Shown here piece after piece: positions 44,701-55,789 of a stretch of DNA of 64,000 nucleotides. How positions within the stretch are numbered: the stretch's first letter is position 1; every line of letters begins with the position of its first letter. The position numbers were made by a program, and so were the translations under genes. The notes under the pieces are model-generated. The model saw nothing but the letters and a program-made list of their open reading frames with translations. It was not told where the DNA came from and searched no databases. This stretch comes from Liopterus haemorrhoidalis (Eukaryota > Arthropoda > Insecta > Coleoptera > Dytiscidae): the NCBI GenBank assembly GCA_963971575.1, contig OZ020616.1, forward strand, positions 59,068,907 to 59,132,906, given 5' to 3'.

Positions 44701-45034
44701 TATTTTATAAATTATTTTAATAATAAATGCGTGAAAAATTGTTTAAAAACAAATACAAAACTCTCAAACAATACAATATAAACACGTAAACATTATGTTT
44801 TGTCTGTATCTGTGACGTCAAACCCTTACAGTCTCAGTCGTATCTACTCGGCAACCTTCGCGGCGTGGTCGGCATATTTCAAATTTACAATATTTTAATT
44901 AAAAAAATTTGGCTATAATATTAATCAAAATGTGATTTTTGTTGTGTTAGGTGACATAACTAACATTAAAATATCAAAAAAATGTAGTTTTAAGGAAATA
45001 TAAATTTTATGCGTATCCCCTATTGAAAAAGGCT

Positions 45035-46165
45035 TTGAAAACAGTTCGTACCTGCAGGATTCTTAGATATTGCGCAAGCATTCGACAGAGTGTGGATCCA
45101 GGATCTTATTTATAAATTATTGAAAGTTAAAACTCCAACATACCTCTTGAAAATGTTAACATCTTTTTTGTAAAATAGAAGCTTCCAAGTAAATATCAAT
45201 AACACCTTATCAGTAATTAAAAACATACGAGCAGGAGTCCCACAGGGATCAGTCTTAGGCCCTGTTCTATTTAACGTGTTTGTGCATGTCCATTCCAGCA
45301 GATGCAACAATCGCCATGTTTGCAGATGATACGGCAATTGTTACAAAAAACGTGGTTCAAAACAGAACACACAGTGATCTACAAAAAAACCTTGCCATCA
45401 CTACTGATTATTTTAAAAAATCGTGCATTAAACTAAATACAAGTAAATGCGAAATAAAAATGTTCACGCTAAGAAAAACTAGTAACCTGCCAGATAAAAT
45501 TATTAACAACTATTATTCCATGGAACCCGGCTAACCAAGCAATAAGATATTATAAGTTTCTTCTAAAATTTTGCTTCTATTTATTGAAGAAAATTCAAAA
45601 TGAGGCTAAAAACCGGGTTGCGAGCTGTAAGATACGAACGGAAAATACAATTTTGCAACAACGAAAACCTGAAGGAATGATGGAAAGAAAGAGAAAACAA
45701 TACAGAAACTAATTGGAAAACGGAACAAAGGAAATACTACGAGAGAAATGGCTACAGCAAGGACGAAATAAGAAGAAGGCAGGAAGAAGGAGCCGCAGTT
45801 GAAAATATAACTATAGAAAGAGATAGAGAGATACAGCTACAGAACCAGCAGAATAAGATCGACCAGGCCAGGTATTTTGCAAGAATTCTGCAAGAAAACA
45901 ACAAGCACCAAAAAGCTATAGCAAGATTCAGGTGCGGAAACGAGACAGGGGCCAGTAAGTACTGGAAGGAAAAAAACGGGAGATTGTGCAGACCATGCGG
46001 TGAAAGCAAGAAACAATAGACCATCTAAAAAACTGTACAGAGATAGAAAGAGAGACAAGGACAATACAAGAATTGCTGGACGAGTCGGGTGCCGGGGCGA
46101 CATGGATGAAAAAGGTGTTCCAGAAAAGAAGAAACAGGAACTGGAAAAAGAAACATAACTACTTT
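45035..46165 (+). pseudogene. Non-LTR retrotransposon ORF2 remnant
   Basis: AGFLDIAQAFDRVWIQDLIY (reverse transcriptase motif A), a stop, then NIRAGVPQGSVLGPVLFNVF (motif B region), a frameshift, and ATIAMFADDTAIVTKNVV (motif C, catalytic FADD). From 45600 a second block with IARFRCGNETGASKYW and CRPCGES is the C-terminal Cys-rich part, similar to 49869-50330. Several stops: a dead LINE copy, plus strand, antisense to the host gene. Confidence 0.82.
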
Positions 46166-46210
46166 TTTCTGAAACTTATATGAACTTTGTTTTTTTTTTG
46201 TTTTTTTGTT

Positions 46211-47247
46211 TTTTAGGGTTTTGTAGGTATGACCCAAAAACCCTTATACCGTCATTTTGTCGTCCGTCTGTCTGTTCGGTAAAAATTGTAGCCAAACGGC
46301 TAAACCTAAAGAGTTGAAATTTGGCAGGCTTATACAACTCTTTGACTCGCACATAGGAAAAATACTAAAACATCTAAAAAACATATCCCCCTAAAAATAT
46401 AAACAAATATAAGCTCATCGAAAAAAAATATATTTTTTTACAATTCTGTGTAGGGTATCAAATGAAAGCCCTTGGTACGTGGATTAACGATCAAAATTTT
46501 ATTTTTGCAAAATAAATTATTTTGAGGCGATTTTTCCCAAAATTGTGCAAAAAAAATTTTGTCCCACACCCTGTAGCCCAGATGGTTTAAACTAAAAATC
46601 TGAAAAAATTCTCAGTAATGTACATTGGTGTGAACCGGAATAGTACAACAGGAATTTTTGATGAGATTATGTTTTCGGAAAATAACGCATTTTTTGTGTT
46701 TTTAAGTAAAATATGTAATATATTTAATCCGCTATTTAACATAGTAAACGAGTGATCCTGTATAGCACAGTGGTAGCGTTCTCGCTTAGTGAGTTGAATC
46801 TACTGTAAGAAACTGTGTTCGAATTTTTATTTTTTCAGTTTTTTTTTGCATTTTTATTTTGTTTAAATTATTTTGTCAAAATTCTAGTTATATTTTGGTA
46901 AATGTTGCATTTAATTTTTAAAATCGTAAATTTAATAACCAGTGGGAAGTGTTGAAATTATAATTTAATTCTATATTTGAAGGTATCAGAGGGCGAGGCT
47001 TATGATTTAAGCAACCAATGGAAGCCATAGGCGCAATTTTCAAAATCTTAATGAACTTTGCTATATAAAAAAAAATACTGCACATATTTATAAACTTAAA
47101 TAATGGTATTAGGCATTCGAATTAAAATTCATAAAAAAATAGTTTGACATAAAATTTGTTTTGGCATCCCAAATAATCATCACACAGTTAATAAATACCT
47201 GCGAAACCCTGAAATGTGTGAAAATTCACACTTCACATCAATTTTTT
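46211..47247 (+). repeat. Family 1 repeat, full length
   Basis: Best complete copy with 2631-3674 and 61377-62405: TTTTAGGGTTTTGTAGGTAT, short GTCT tract (46260-46274), core, tRNA-like module (46754-46827), palindrome GTGTGAAAATTCACAC and CACTTCACATCAATTTTTT. Confidence 0.9.
46754..46827 (+). other. tRNA-like module in family 1
   Basis: TGTATAGCACAGTGGTAGCG (A-box-like), TCTCGCTTAGTGAG and GTGTTCGAATTTT (B-box-like), 74 nt. Resembles an alanine-type tRNA in its first half. Confidence 0.6.
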
Positions 47248-48120
47248 ATATTAGTATATTAATTATTGGATTGTTAAATAATATTAATTATTAGAATACT
47301 AAAATATAGTAATTATTAGATTATAATATATATTATTATTATTATTTATATAGTTAAGTCTGGAAAATAATGTAATATCTGTACTCCATTCAAAGCCAAA
47401 AGGTAAGAATAAAGTATATATTTATCTTATTGAAGAAAATTTCTGCTGTCAAGATGATTTTAAATAATATGTTAACATTGAATTAGCAATAAAATTGGTG
47501 ATAAATTCGGAGATTCCTTCAAATATCGTGAACGAAACAGAAGCCGCTCAGCTGGCGGAGCTGCTGCTTGAATTATGCCCAGCCTGAGTCATGTTCTTGA
47601 ACTCTTCCGGAGTCTACCGCGGAGCGACGACAGTCTCATTACACGATATTAATAAATAGTGAAATTTTCTACGGTACAGTAATCGGTACATAGTAAAGTG
47701 AAAACAGGCGGTATCCTAGCAACGTGCGGCGGGTCTGTTTAACGTAGATAAGGGCTGTTAGTGTCCGTGCTGGAACGCCCTGTACACCCGGAGATAAACA
47801 AATATCGTCCTGATGAAAATTTACATTCTGTTATAGTAACATTACTGCTAGTCTATGAGGACGTATAAATCTTTGTTTGCTCAATGGACGGAGATTTACA
47901 CGATGCATTTATCCCATTCTAACATCAATTTACATTTATGTTAAATCATAAACTGATCAAGACGACTTATATTAATAATCAAACATCATTTCTCGAGGGA
48001 AGAACCTTCAGTTTGTAACAAGTTACTTGTTAACAAATATGACGTCAATATAATGGCTAAAACACAAGAGGGGATGATCTGGGGGTGTATTCATGAGTTG
48101 TATTTTTGTTTTTAGTTTTG
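47248..48120. other. intron, no gene recognised
   Basis: The 47500-47780 part is GC-richer than its surroundings (CAGCTGGCGGAGCTGCTGCT), but I find no frame, RNA or repeat that explains it. Confidence 0.35.
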
Positions 48121-49556
48121 TTATATTTTTAGGGGGATATGTTTTTTAGATGTTTTAGTATTTTTCCTATGTGCTAGTCAAAGAGTTGTACAAGCATGCC
48201 AAATTTCAACTCTCTAGGTTTAACCCTTATAGGACTATCGGTTTATATATGAACCGCGGTTTGTATACTCTACTGGCCGAGCGGTTTATATATGAACCAC
48301 TGTTTTTGTTTATTCTTTCTAAGCGCTAGCGTCATTAGTAGAGAACGGATATTTCATTTTAGAAAATAAGGTTTAACCTTGAGCCATAGGCGTAGATATT
48401 AAAAGTAGAATTTTATCTTCTAACTAGCAGTATACCCGCTGCTTCGCTGCCGAAAAAAATAGTCGAAGCCCACTTAGATCGGGCCCATTTCGAAATCTGT
48501 TCAAGACTGGTTGCTACGAATCGTTTTATATTCAAATATATTTATTTATTTTAATCTACCATTGTATTAATATGTGCTTCTTATACAAATAATTTAAGTA
48601 CGAACTTCTTTGTAAACATTGGTAGTACAGACATTTAGTAACAACACGTATAAGTGTCCCGTTGTGCTAACCCAGGAAAATGCCACATCGCCACATGCAG
48701 CGCCGATCACGTGAGACATTTTATCTTGCACCTTACGAAATTATTTATTATTATTTTTATGATATTTATTATAATTACTCCGTGATAATTCCTGATTTAT
48801 AAATCGTAGCTATATAGGTCGGACACTTTTTTTTCGTTAGTAAATATTCTTGCCACCCAAGGAAGATTTTTTCTTCGTATTGCTTTAATAATTTAATAAT
48901 AATTGCAACAGATTTTCTGTTTTATATATGTAAAAGATTTTACTATTATATTTAAATATTTATATAAAATAATAGATAAAAAATAAATAAATAAATAAAA
49001 ATGCGCAAAAATAAAAAACCAGAAAACAGATGCTCGACTCAAGTCTCGCTCTGCATACACTGAACATACATTTTACTAAATAACTGAATAAAATCACCTA
49101 TGACAGAACAATGATGAATCGTGCCGAACGATATTGGCCGATGTTCCAGGAACTTACTATAGTTGTCCAAACAACCATTGAAACGAAATTCCCGCGATCT
49201 CACTGAACGCATCATACATACTTCGATGGTCCAATATAATTAAAAACAAAATTATTAATTTCTCATTTCTGATGGGACTTTTTTGAGATTTTCGATTTTT
49301 CTAGTTATGGTTAAATCATTTCCTACCTGTATGCAAAAATTCAACTCGGTAGCATATCTGGAAGTGGGTTAGAATTTCCGGACATAGCCACAAATATTCT
49401 CTTTTATATATAAAAGATTGGGCAGTTTTATATTGTCACTTGACGGGACATCTTGTTATAGTTTCTAAATAAATATATAATTGCGGCGGCTGAGATTTTA
49501 TGGAGTAGTTAAAATTTAATTGCTACAGTTGTCCATCTATATCTAATCCGAGAAAA

Positions 49557-49868
49557 TGAATTTGAAGACGTGATAGCAGAAGACGATTCAGACGAAGAGT
49601 TGGATGAAGAAATTGGTTCCATATTATCGATTCCACAAGAGGAAAGTGAAGAAGAAACTGAACAAGAAGAAGTGGAGATCCAGTTTCGGCCTAGAAGACC
49701 GGGAGATTCTGGCAATATTTTAGATTTTACACCACCACGTATTGGAATAAACCAAACAGCGGCCCCTAATATAACTGCCGATTCGTCGCCCTTTACCGTT
49801 TTTTCACTGTTTTTCGAAGAAGTTTTCTCCATATTATTACGAGAAACCAATAGATATGCCCATCAATT
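49557..49868 (+). pseudogene. piggyBac transposase, N-terminal part
   Basis: An acidic start (DVIAEDDSDEELDEEIGSIL, EESEEETEQEEVEIQFRP) leads to FTVFSLFFEEVFSILLRETN and RYAHQ. This matches the usual piggyBac transposase opening: acidic tail, then 'F-ELFF-DELL-LIVEETNRYA-Q'. The frame resumes past the LINE at 50475 with NRYAHQFYASNNEPGPSVEP and then ends. The DDD catalytic core is absent, so a large internal deletion preceded or followed the LINE insertion. Confidence 0.82.
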
Positions 49869-50474
49869 GTGGCTACTCAACAACAGCAGTAAGACTAAAA
49901 AGAATGAATGGAGAAGAATTGGGGCACGAAGTAACAGAGCGAATGACCGACATACAAAAAACGGAGCAAGATACAAAAATAAGAGAGTCAAGGTATAATA
50001 ACAAATATGAAAAGACCTGGACGGTGAGAAAACCACAGTATTTGACAGAAAAAGGCAGTAGAGAGAAGAAAAAAGTGATAGCGAGATTTAGATGTGGAAA
50101 TGAGGAGAGGGACAATAATTTTTGGATGAAAGAGGAAGAAAGAACATGTAGAATGTGCAGGGAAGGTAAGGAGACAATGGAACATTTGTTGGAAGAATGT
50201 GAAGAAATACGACACAGAACGGAAACGAGAAAGGAAATTTTGGATGAAACAGGAAAGGGGTATGAATGGATGAAAGAAGTGAAAAACAGAAGGGAGGAAA
50301 TTAAGGAAAGGAGTCAACGAAGATATTAACTAGAGGAGAAGGAGAGTAGATTTTAAGCCGAAAGGCGAAAATTACAATTATTATTAAGTATAAGTTAATT
50401 GTTGTAAGATAAAATGTAGTATATAATATTTAATAATAAAAAAAATATATATATATATATATATATATATCTAT
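49869..50474 (+). mobile_element. 5'-truncated LINE insertion with 21-bp duplication
   Basis: Encodes the C-terminal Cys-rich end of a non-LTR ORF2 (VIARFRCGNEERDNNFWMKE, CRMCREGKETMEHLLEEC) to a TAA at 50327-50329. A short 3' UTR and an A/TA-rich tail follow. The 21-bp target duplication CAATAGATAYGCCCATCAAT(T) lies at 49848-49868 and 50475-50495 (one mismatch), a textbook target-primed insertion. Confidence 0.9.
50443..50471. repeat. (AT)n microsatellite at LINE tail
   Basis: About 14 AT units following the A-rich LINE 3' end. Confidence 0.9.
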
Positions 50475-50720
50475 CAATAGATACGCCCATCAATTTTATG
50501 CAAGTAATAACGAACCAGGCCCTTCAGTTGAACCTCCCTTAATCAAATGCTTGCATTTTATCGCACGCGTTCAATTTTAATTCCGGCCGGCAGCGAGTAC
50601 TACGTTAATTAAATTTAGTACGTTAAGGGTTAACCATTTGACTGTAATTTTTACCGAACAGACAGACAGACAACAAAATGACGGTATAAGGGTTTTTTGA
50701 TCATACCTACAAAACCCTAA

Positions 50721-51364
50721 AAACTTTATTTCACCGCCGATTTGGAATTGTTTCACTGACGATTTGACGTAATTTAAAAATACTATTCTTTATTTTATAT
50801 CTGAATCTTTTTCTAATTATTACGTAATAATTAGTTTTTTTTTGCACGGAGTTGATATAGATTAGGAATTAGTCGTGAATGGTGAATGTTGAATGGTGAA
50901 TTGTGAATGGCGATAGCAATATAGAACAAGTTTGCTGATAATATCCCCCGAGAGGAAATCCACGTCACTTACATTCGCCTTTCAAAACATTATTTACTCT
51001 CCAAACTCCGACTCTAAAGAAATCCAAACAACACTTAATAAAGGATCATTTTCTAAGACTCGATAAACCAATTCAATAACCTTCCTCGCAGCGAAATACA
51101 AGATATGCCAGAAAATACCTACACAATATCTCCTTTTAAAATACTCATTAAATTTAATAAATAACAAATAAGTTGCTTCAGTTATATTTTATATTGTTAT
51201 ACAGATCTTTTCTCACGACCGGATGTAAAAGCGTCTTTATGCACCTAGTTTTTGACATATAAAGTGTCACTTTATTCCCTAGGACATTTTTTTTGAACTT
51301 TATTCCCTCAATAAAGTGACAGATAAAAAATCCAAATTACATAATAATGTATTATTTATTGTAA
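50721..51364. other. intron; one 12-bp-stem hairpin
   Basis: TGTCACTTTATT and AATAAAGTGACA (51265-51323) could pair. No gene seen. Confidence 0.45.
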
Positions 51365-53035
51365 TACTAGTATCGTTTCAACGTAGAGCAATTCGTATTT
51401 TAGCCAATTTAAGATACCAAGAAACTATGTACGAATATCTATTGTTTATTTAAACTTAAATGGTGTGCATCTCTGGCAGTGATGAAAACATACTACTTCG
51501 CTTCCATCCAATCTCAGTTAACATATGCCCTTTTGATCTGGGGTCACTCTCCTCATACAGGGCGTCTATTATCGCTTCAACGTAGAGCAATTCGTATTTT
51601 AGCCAATTTAAGATATAGATCGGACTGTAAACGTAGTTTTGTTGAATTAAAAATCTTAACCCTACCTTCCCTATACATCCTTCATTGTATCCTGTACGTC
51701 CGTGAAAATCTTAGTGAGTTCTTACCTCATTCCTCGGTCCATAGGCACGACACGAGAAATAAGAACGAAATTCGTTCTACCTATACTAGAGACTGGATAG
51801 GTCTAGAAATAGTGCTAATTACTTTACAATTAAATTTTTTAATGTTCTTCCAACACACATCAGTAGTTTAAGAAAATCTAATTTTAAAAAAGTAACCATC
51901 TAAATCGAAAGATGGTGTAAGTTGCGCTTATTTAGATCCACAGTGCAACCATAATCATCAAGTCAAACTCCCTGACCAAACGTTTACATACAATGCCGAA
52001 TTGATCGCTATAAAACTAAGTTTAGACTATTTAAGAAACCATATTCATAATGAATTCGTAATACTTTGTGATAATAAGAGCGCTGTCCAGAAACTAAAAT
52101 ATCCAAACTTTTTTAAGGATAATAACTCTTTAATTTATGATATATTAAAATCTGTACAAGATCTAACCTTTAGAGATAAATCGATAAAAATATGCTGGAT
52201 CAAGGGCCACTCGAACTCCAAATTTAATAATCAAGTACATATTCTAGCAAAGGAGGCCGTTTTAAAAGGAATGCCGCTACAAATACCAGCTAGCAACAAT
52301 GAAATTAATTTAAAATTAAAAGAAATTGTTCTAAATCAATGGCAACATGATTTCCTACAATCACTTAAACATAAAGCATCATATTATGGAGAAATCCAGA
52401 CAACACTACCAAAAAAACACTGGTTCTCGTCAGACCAAAACAGGGCTTTCATCTGTACTATAATACGACTAAGATTTAATCATAACCTCTAACCTTCTCA
52501 TCTGCATAGAATAAACTTGAAATCAACCCCGTACTGTCAATGTGATGGCCAGTCTATTGGTGACGTTAACCACTTACTTTTTAAATGTCCATTACATTTC
52601 GGTAATCGTACAAAATTTTTAAATAAATTAATTTCAGAAAATATCCCATTTCCAACAAACATTCAAACACTTTTGGCCACAAACTCGATGAAAATTTATA
52701 ATATAATCTTTGACTACATCAAAGTAGAAAAAATTAAAGTGTAATAAAATCGTATTTATACTTAACATTAATACTAATATATTCTGGCTAATAGTCTCTT
52801 AAGGACAAAAATTTTGGTAAAAATAAAAATGAATAAGAATAAATAAATTTTATATTTGTATTTTAATGTCTATTCTAATTCGTAATTGTAATTTTATTGT
52901 TATTAACTATTATTATGTATTTTATATGTAACTTATATTATGATTGCTATATTATTTTATTGTATACATCACTGGTTAATAGTCAGTGCAACTAACACCA
53001 ATAAATACTAATTAAAAAAAAAAAAAAAAAAATAA
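51365..53035 (+). pseudogene. LINE 3' portion with RNase H and poly(A) tail
   Basis: LTYALLIWGHSPHTGRLLSL and RRAIRILANLRYRSDC are the thumb region after the reverse transcriptase. A frameshift follows, then RNase H (FVILCDNKSAVQKLKY; IKICWIKGHSNSKFNNQVHI), then CQCDGQSIGDVNHLLFKCP, a CCHC-like knuckle, and a stop at 52742. The element ends in a poly(A) run at 53014-53033. Near the 5' end about 45 bp (CAACGTAGAGCAATTCGTAT...) occurs at both 51379 and 51578, suggesting template switching during insertion. Confidence 0.85.
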
Positions 53036-53563
53036 CCAAGACTTATTTAACTGCCAAACCATTTTATTTCACTGATGAATATCTTGCAAATGACTTTAGT
53101 GATTTGAATGAGATTCGGTACCCTAATTAGTCTCTTGTTTGACGCCTTTAAGTTTTAAAAGTCTATATATATTTATTTAAATTTCATATTGTAATATTGA
53201 CGAGTGTACAAATGTTAAACATTTTTTGAACATAATAAATAAATATAATATATAATTGCTAGAATTTATAACATTAATATAGTTTCCAAATTAGTTTTTT
53301 TTACTAATTACTAGTAATCCACAGAGCATATTGTAGCTGGGTTCGGCAAGAAAGCTCGGAGTGCTCCGAATCACTCTGTTTAACTCCAGAGCGTTCAAGA
53401 AAACACATAATCGCGTTTTTTCGAGCGATCTGCAATTAGGCTGGTGTCACACTGGAACCGGCTACGTGCGTCCTTTGGTCGTACGTATAGTTTTTTCATT
53501 TTTTTTTTTTTTTTTGTAAATTTAAATTACCTATAAATAGCATTTATAATATTTTTATCTTAC
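53036..53563. other. intron, no feature recognised
   Basis: No gene or repeat recognised. T-run near 53500 just 3' (sense) of the exon B donor. Confidence 0.35.
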
Positions 53564-53918
53564 CTGAAACTGGTAATGTTGGTACACAATCCATCCTCAC
53601 ATCTGCCACCGCTCCTGTTATCGCCTGGCTGACGTAGACGAAACAATACTCGACATACCTCTCGGAGAAGAGGTCACAGTGGAAGTGTAATGCGTGCTGA
53701 CCCCTGGTCACTTTCTGTTCGCTCACATAAGTCATGGAGGTGGGTGGTGAAAGAGATGCCACGTCAGCACGAAGACGAGCGTAGAGACGCACGCGATCTC
53801 CAGAGGACAAGATACATGAAGGATACTGGAATAGTACGGTTACTCCTTCGCTGTGGGGATCACACGGCATTATACTGCGGGCGTGGACGTTAAAAACGAA
53901 TTGTTCGGACCAGTCCGC
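53564..53918 (-). CDS. Exon B: THSD1-like extracellular region
   Basis: One hundred eighteen codons plus one base. The acceptor 'aaatcttttttttctag' precedes GCG GAC TGG; the donor is TTTCAG|GTAAGA. Encodes ADWSEQFVFNVHARSIMPCD, a Gly/Arg-rich strand (ILSSGDRVRLYARLRADVAS), then SEQKVTRGQHALHFHCDLFS and RYVEYCFVYVS, ending MDCVPTLPVS. Alternating hydrophobics and four to five Cys suggest a beta-sandwich. The pattern 'K-W--F-V----C' then 'QG-W-EF-C-' is like the second extracellular module of vertebrate THSD1. Higher GC than its introns, as expected for coding DNA. Confidence 0.82.
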
Positions 53919-53958
53919 CTAGAAAAAAAAGATTTATTTATTAAAAAATAAACAATAA

Positions 53959-54920
53959 CACTGGTCAACAAATCTATACTTTTTTTTTTTGCTGACTTAG
54001 ATCTGATACTTGTTTTTAACTAATTTTGGGGTGCTGATTTGAAAAATGTTAACAGTTTCAGCCTATCACGTCAAATTTTTGTTCTATCGTATTTTGAGAC
54101 AGCATAGGGAGAGATAAGCATTGGACTCTTGTGAAAAAATTGGCCAGTGAAAATAGATTTAAATGTTGGAGACCCAAACATAATACACGAACCTTTGGTG
54201 GAGCGAACAAAAATCATTTTCCCCCCTCTTCATATTAAACTGGGTCTAATGAAGCAATTTGTAAAAGCGTTGAACAAAGATGGTGACTGTTGAAAAATTT
54301 TCTTGGGAATAAAAAAGCCGAAAACTATGTGGCGGTCGTTGAAAATTTGATTGAAAATTATCATCATCTAGGGTGCAACATGAGCGTGAAACTTCATTTT
54401 TTAAACAGTCATCTTGACAAAGTTCCTGTCAATCTTGAAGATGTTAGCGTGAACGTTTCCATCAGGATTTAAAAGAGATGGAGAGACGTTATCAAGGAAG
54501 GTGGGATACTCACATGATGGCTGACTACTGTTGGAGTATTAAAAGAGAATTATTGGGAATGGTACACTCCAGAAGATCTTACAAACGGCCATTTAATCCT
54601 TAAATTTAATTATTTTGTATCTTTATTTTAACACTCCAATGCATTAAAATGTAATTAAAACTATTCTCATTTTCTTTCTTTCACTATAAATAAAATTTTA
54701 AGAATATTTTCTAATTATTTAGTTCTTATTGTTCACCAAATTTGTACCAATTACAGTATCGACGTCTAAAATTAAACGATAGAAGCATTATTTGGCCGAA
54801 AATATGTATTTGTTGTAGAGCAAAAATCTGATGTGATACGCAAAAACTGATGTGATATTTGAGTTCAATAGCACCAAATTAGTCTTAGATGTAAGTCAGC
54901 AAAAATTGTGTTGACCAGTG
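53959..54920 (+). mobile_element. 962-bp TIR element with TAA duplication and conserved ORF fragment
   Basis: Ends CACTGGTCAACA and complement TGTTGACCAGTG, with TGCTGACTTA-like subterminal matches on both sides. TAA at 53956-53958 and 54921-54923. CACTG ends with a 3-bp duplication are like CACTA/EnSpm elements, but TAA also fits PIF/Harbinger. It carries remnants of a protein that is multicopy in insects. Confidence 0.75.
54168..54603 (+). pseudogene. Remnant of a transposon-associated multicopy insect protein
   Basis: Across frames: FPPLHIKLGLMKQFVKALNK, a gap, NFLGNKKAENYVAVVENLIE, NYHHLGCNMSVKLHFLNSHL, then (shifted) KEMERRYQGRWDTHMMADYC and WSIKRE. I recognise this string of motifs from proteins that occur in many near-identical copies in aphids, beetles and hydra and lack an assigned function. 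A segment of about 60 residues between the first two motifs is missing, and stops and shifts break the rest. Its position in a TIR element supports a transposon origin. Confidence 0.65.
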
Positions 54921-54923
54921 TAA

Positions 54924-55559
54924 TCCAACTTGGAGTATACACATTATATGCCATTGATGATTAGCAAAAAATTAAACTCGATTATGGTTGGGCCTATATT
55001 CAAATAGTTGTCAAAGACAAACTTTATGACAGTGTCAAACGACAGTATTTTCTCAATGTACGTAATAAGAAACCCCCTGTCATTAATTTAAATACACTAA
55101 ACATTTTTTGTGACATTAAAAACTCATGTCTAAACTTTTTTTATGGACATCCAACAACCCTCTTAATATAGTAATCTGTGCGTTGATAACAAAGCAACCC
55201 TTCATGCCCGAATTTTTCATATAAAACTCTTTAAAAAAGTCCATTAGAGTCATTTAGGTCCTGGGTATAAAAGTACGGTGTTCGTCTGCTCGGAGACCGG
55301 CAACTCTGTTCTCTGTTTACCTAACGACCGCAGCTCACAGATGATTCCAACCAGTCGTTTGCAATGTTGTTTGAACATTCCCGGAACAGATGTTACGAGG
55401 TGTTTTTGAATAATGTTTCAGGAAAAGACGTGACGATCTACAACAACACGTGACGAAGGGAATACACGAATTACAGGACCGTGATAAGGACAGGTTAAAG
55501 GATATGTTTTATATTGTAGCTATTCATATTTTACAGTTAGTTCTCGGAATAAAATGAAT
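54924..55559. other. intron, no feature recognised
   Basis: Includes GC-richer sequence near 55280-55480 without a recognisable domain or structure. Confidence 0.35.
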
Positions 55560-55757
55560 TACATTGTTATTTATTGCAAGTAGACGCAGTCATGAGAACA
55601 CGACCAACTTAAAAATTAACAGCAACACTTTTAATAGAGTTTCTACTTTCAAATACCTGGGCATTATGATAAATCAAGTGACGCAGATACAGCAGGAAAT
55701 TACCAGCATAATTAAAGCTACTAGTATCCCTTTCTTAGCTGTGTGCGGACCAAGATA
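55560..55757 (+). pseudogene. LINE reverse transcriptase fragment
   Basis: LKINSNTFNRVSTFKYLGIM followed by EITSIIKATSIPFLAV is the strand after the catalytic palm (F-YLG-) of RTE/CR1-like LINEs. A 64-codon scrap. Confidence 0.6.
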
Positions 55758-55789
55758 GTAACTTAATTCTTTAATATTACATGTCAGCA

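Larger units (their letters stand above)
43909..45025 (+). mobile_element. TIR-bounded element with THAP-domain remnant
   Basis: CAATAGGGGATAGGCAT at the left and its near-complement ATGCGTATCCCCTATTG at the right bound about 1.1 kb. It contains a palindromic ACAC-rich array (44110-44335) and a THAP-like pseudogene. No clear target duplication, so the family is unassigned. Confidence 0.6.
48224..50629 (+). mobile_element. Decayed piggyBac-type element carrying a LINE insertion
   Basis: Flanked by TTAA (48220-48223 and 50630-50633). Ends CCCTTATAGGACTA and, in complement, CCCTTAACGTACTA. TTAA plus CCC ends define piggyBac. The interior holds an N-terminal transposase piece, a LINE at 49869-50474, and unassigned sequence at 48430-49500 that begins AGCAGTATACCCGCTGCTTC and may be a further insertion. 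Confidence 0.85.
48121..50720 (-). repeat. Family 1 copy interrupted by piggyBac
   Basis: The core (48121-48219) and the GTCT-side end (50634-50720, with 'cagacagacagacaacaaaa') of a reverse family 1 copy are separated by a piggyBac element at 48224-50629. Confidence 0.88.

Noticed and set aside
49509..49850. Minus-strand Ser-rich frame
   Set aside because: It is the antisense of the acidic piggyBac N-terminus, whose plus-strand reading matches a known family.
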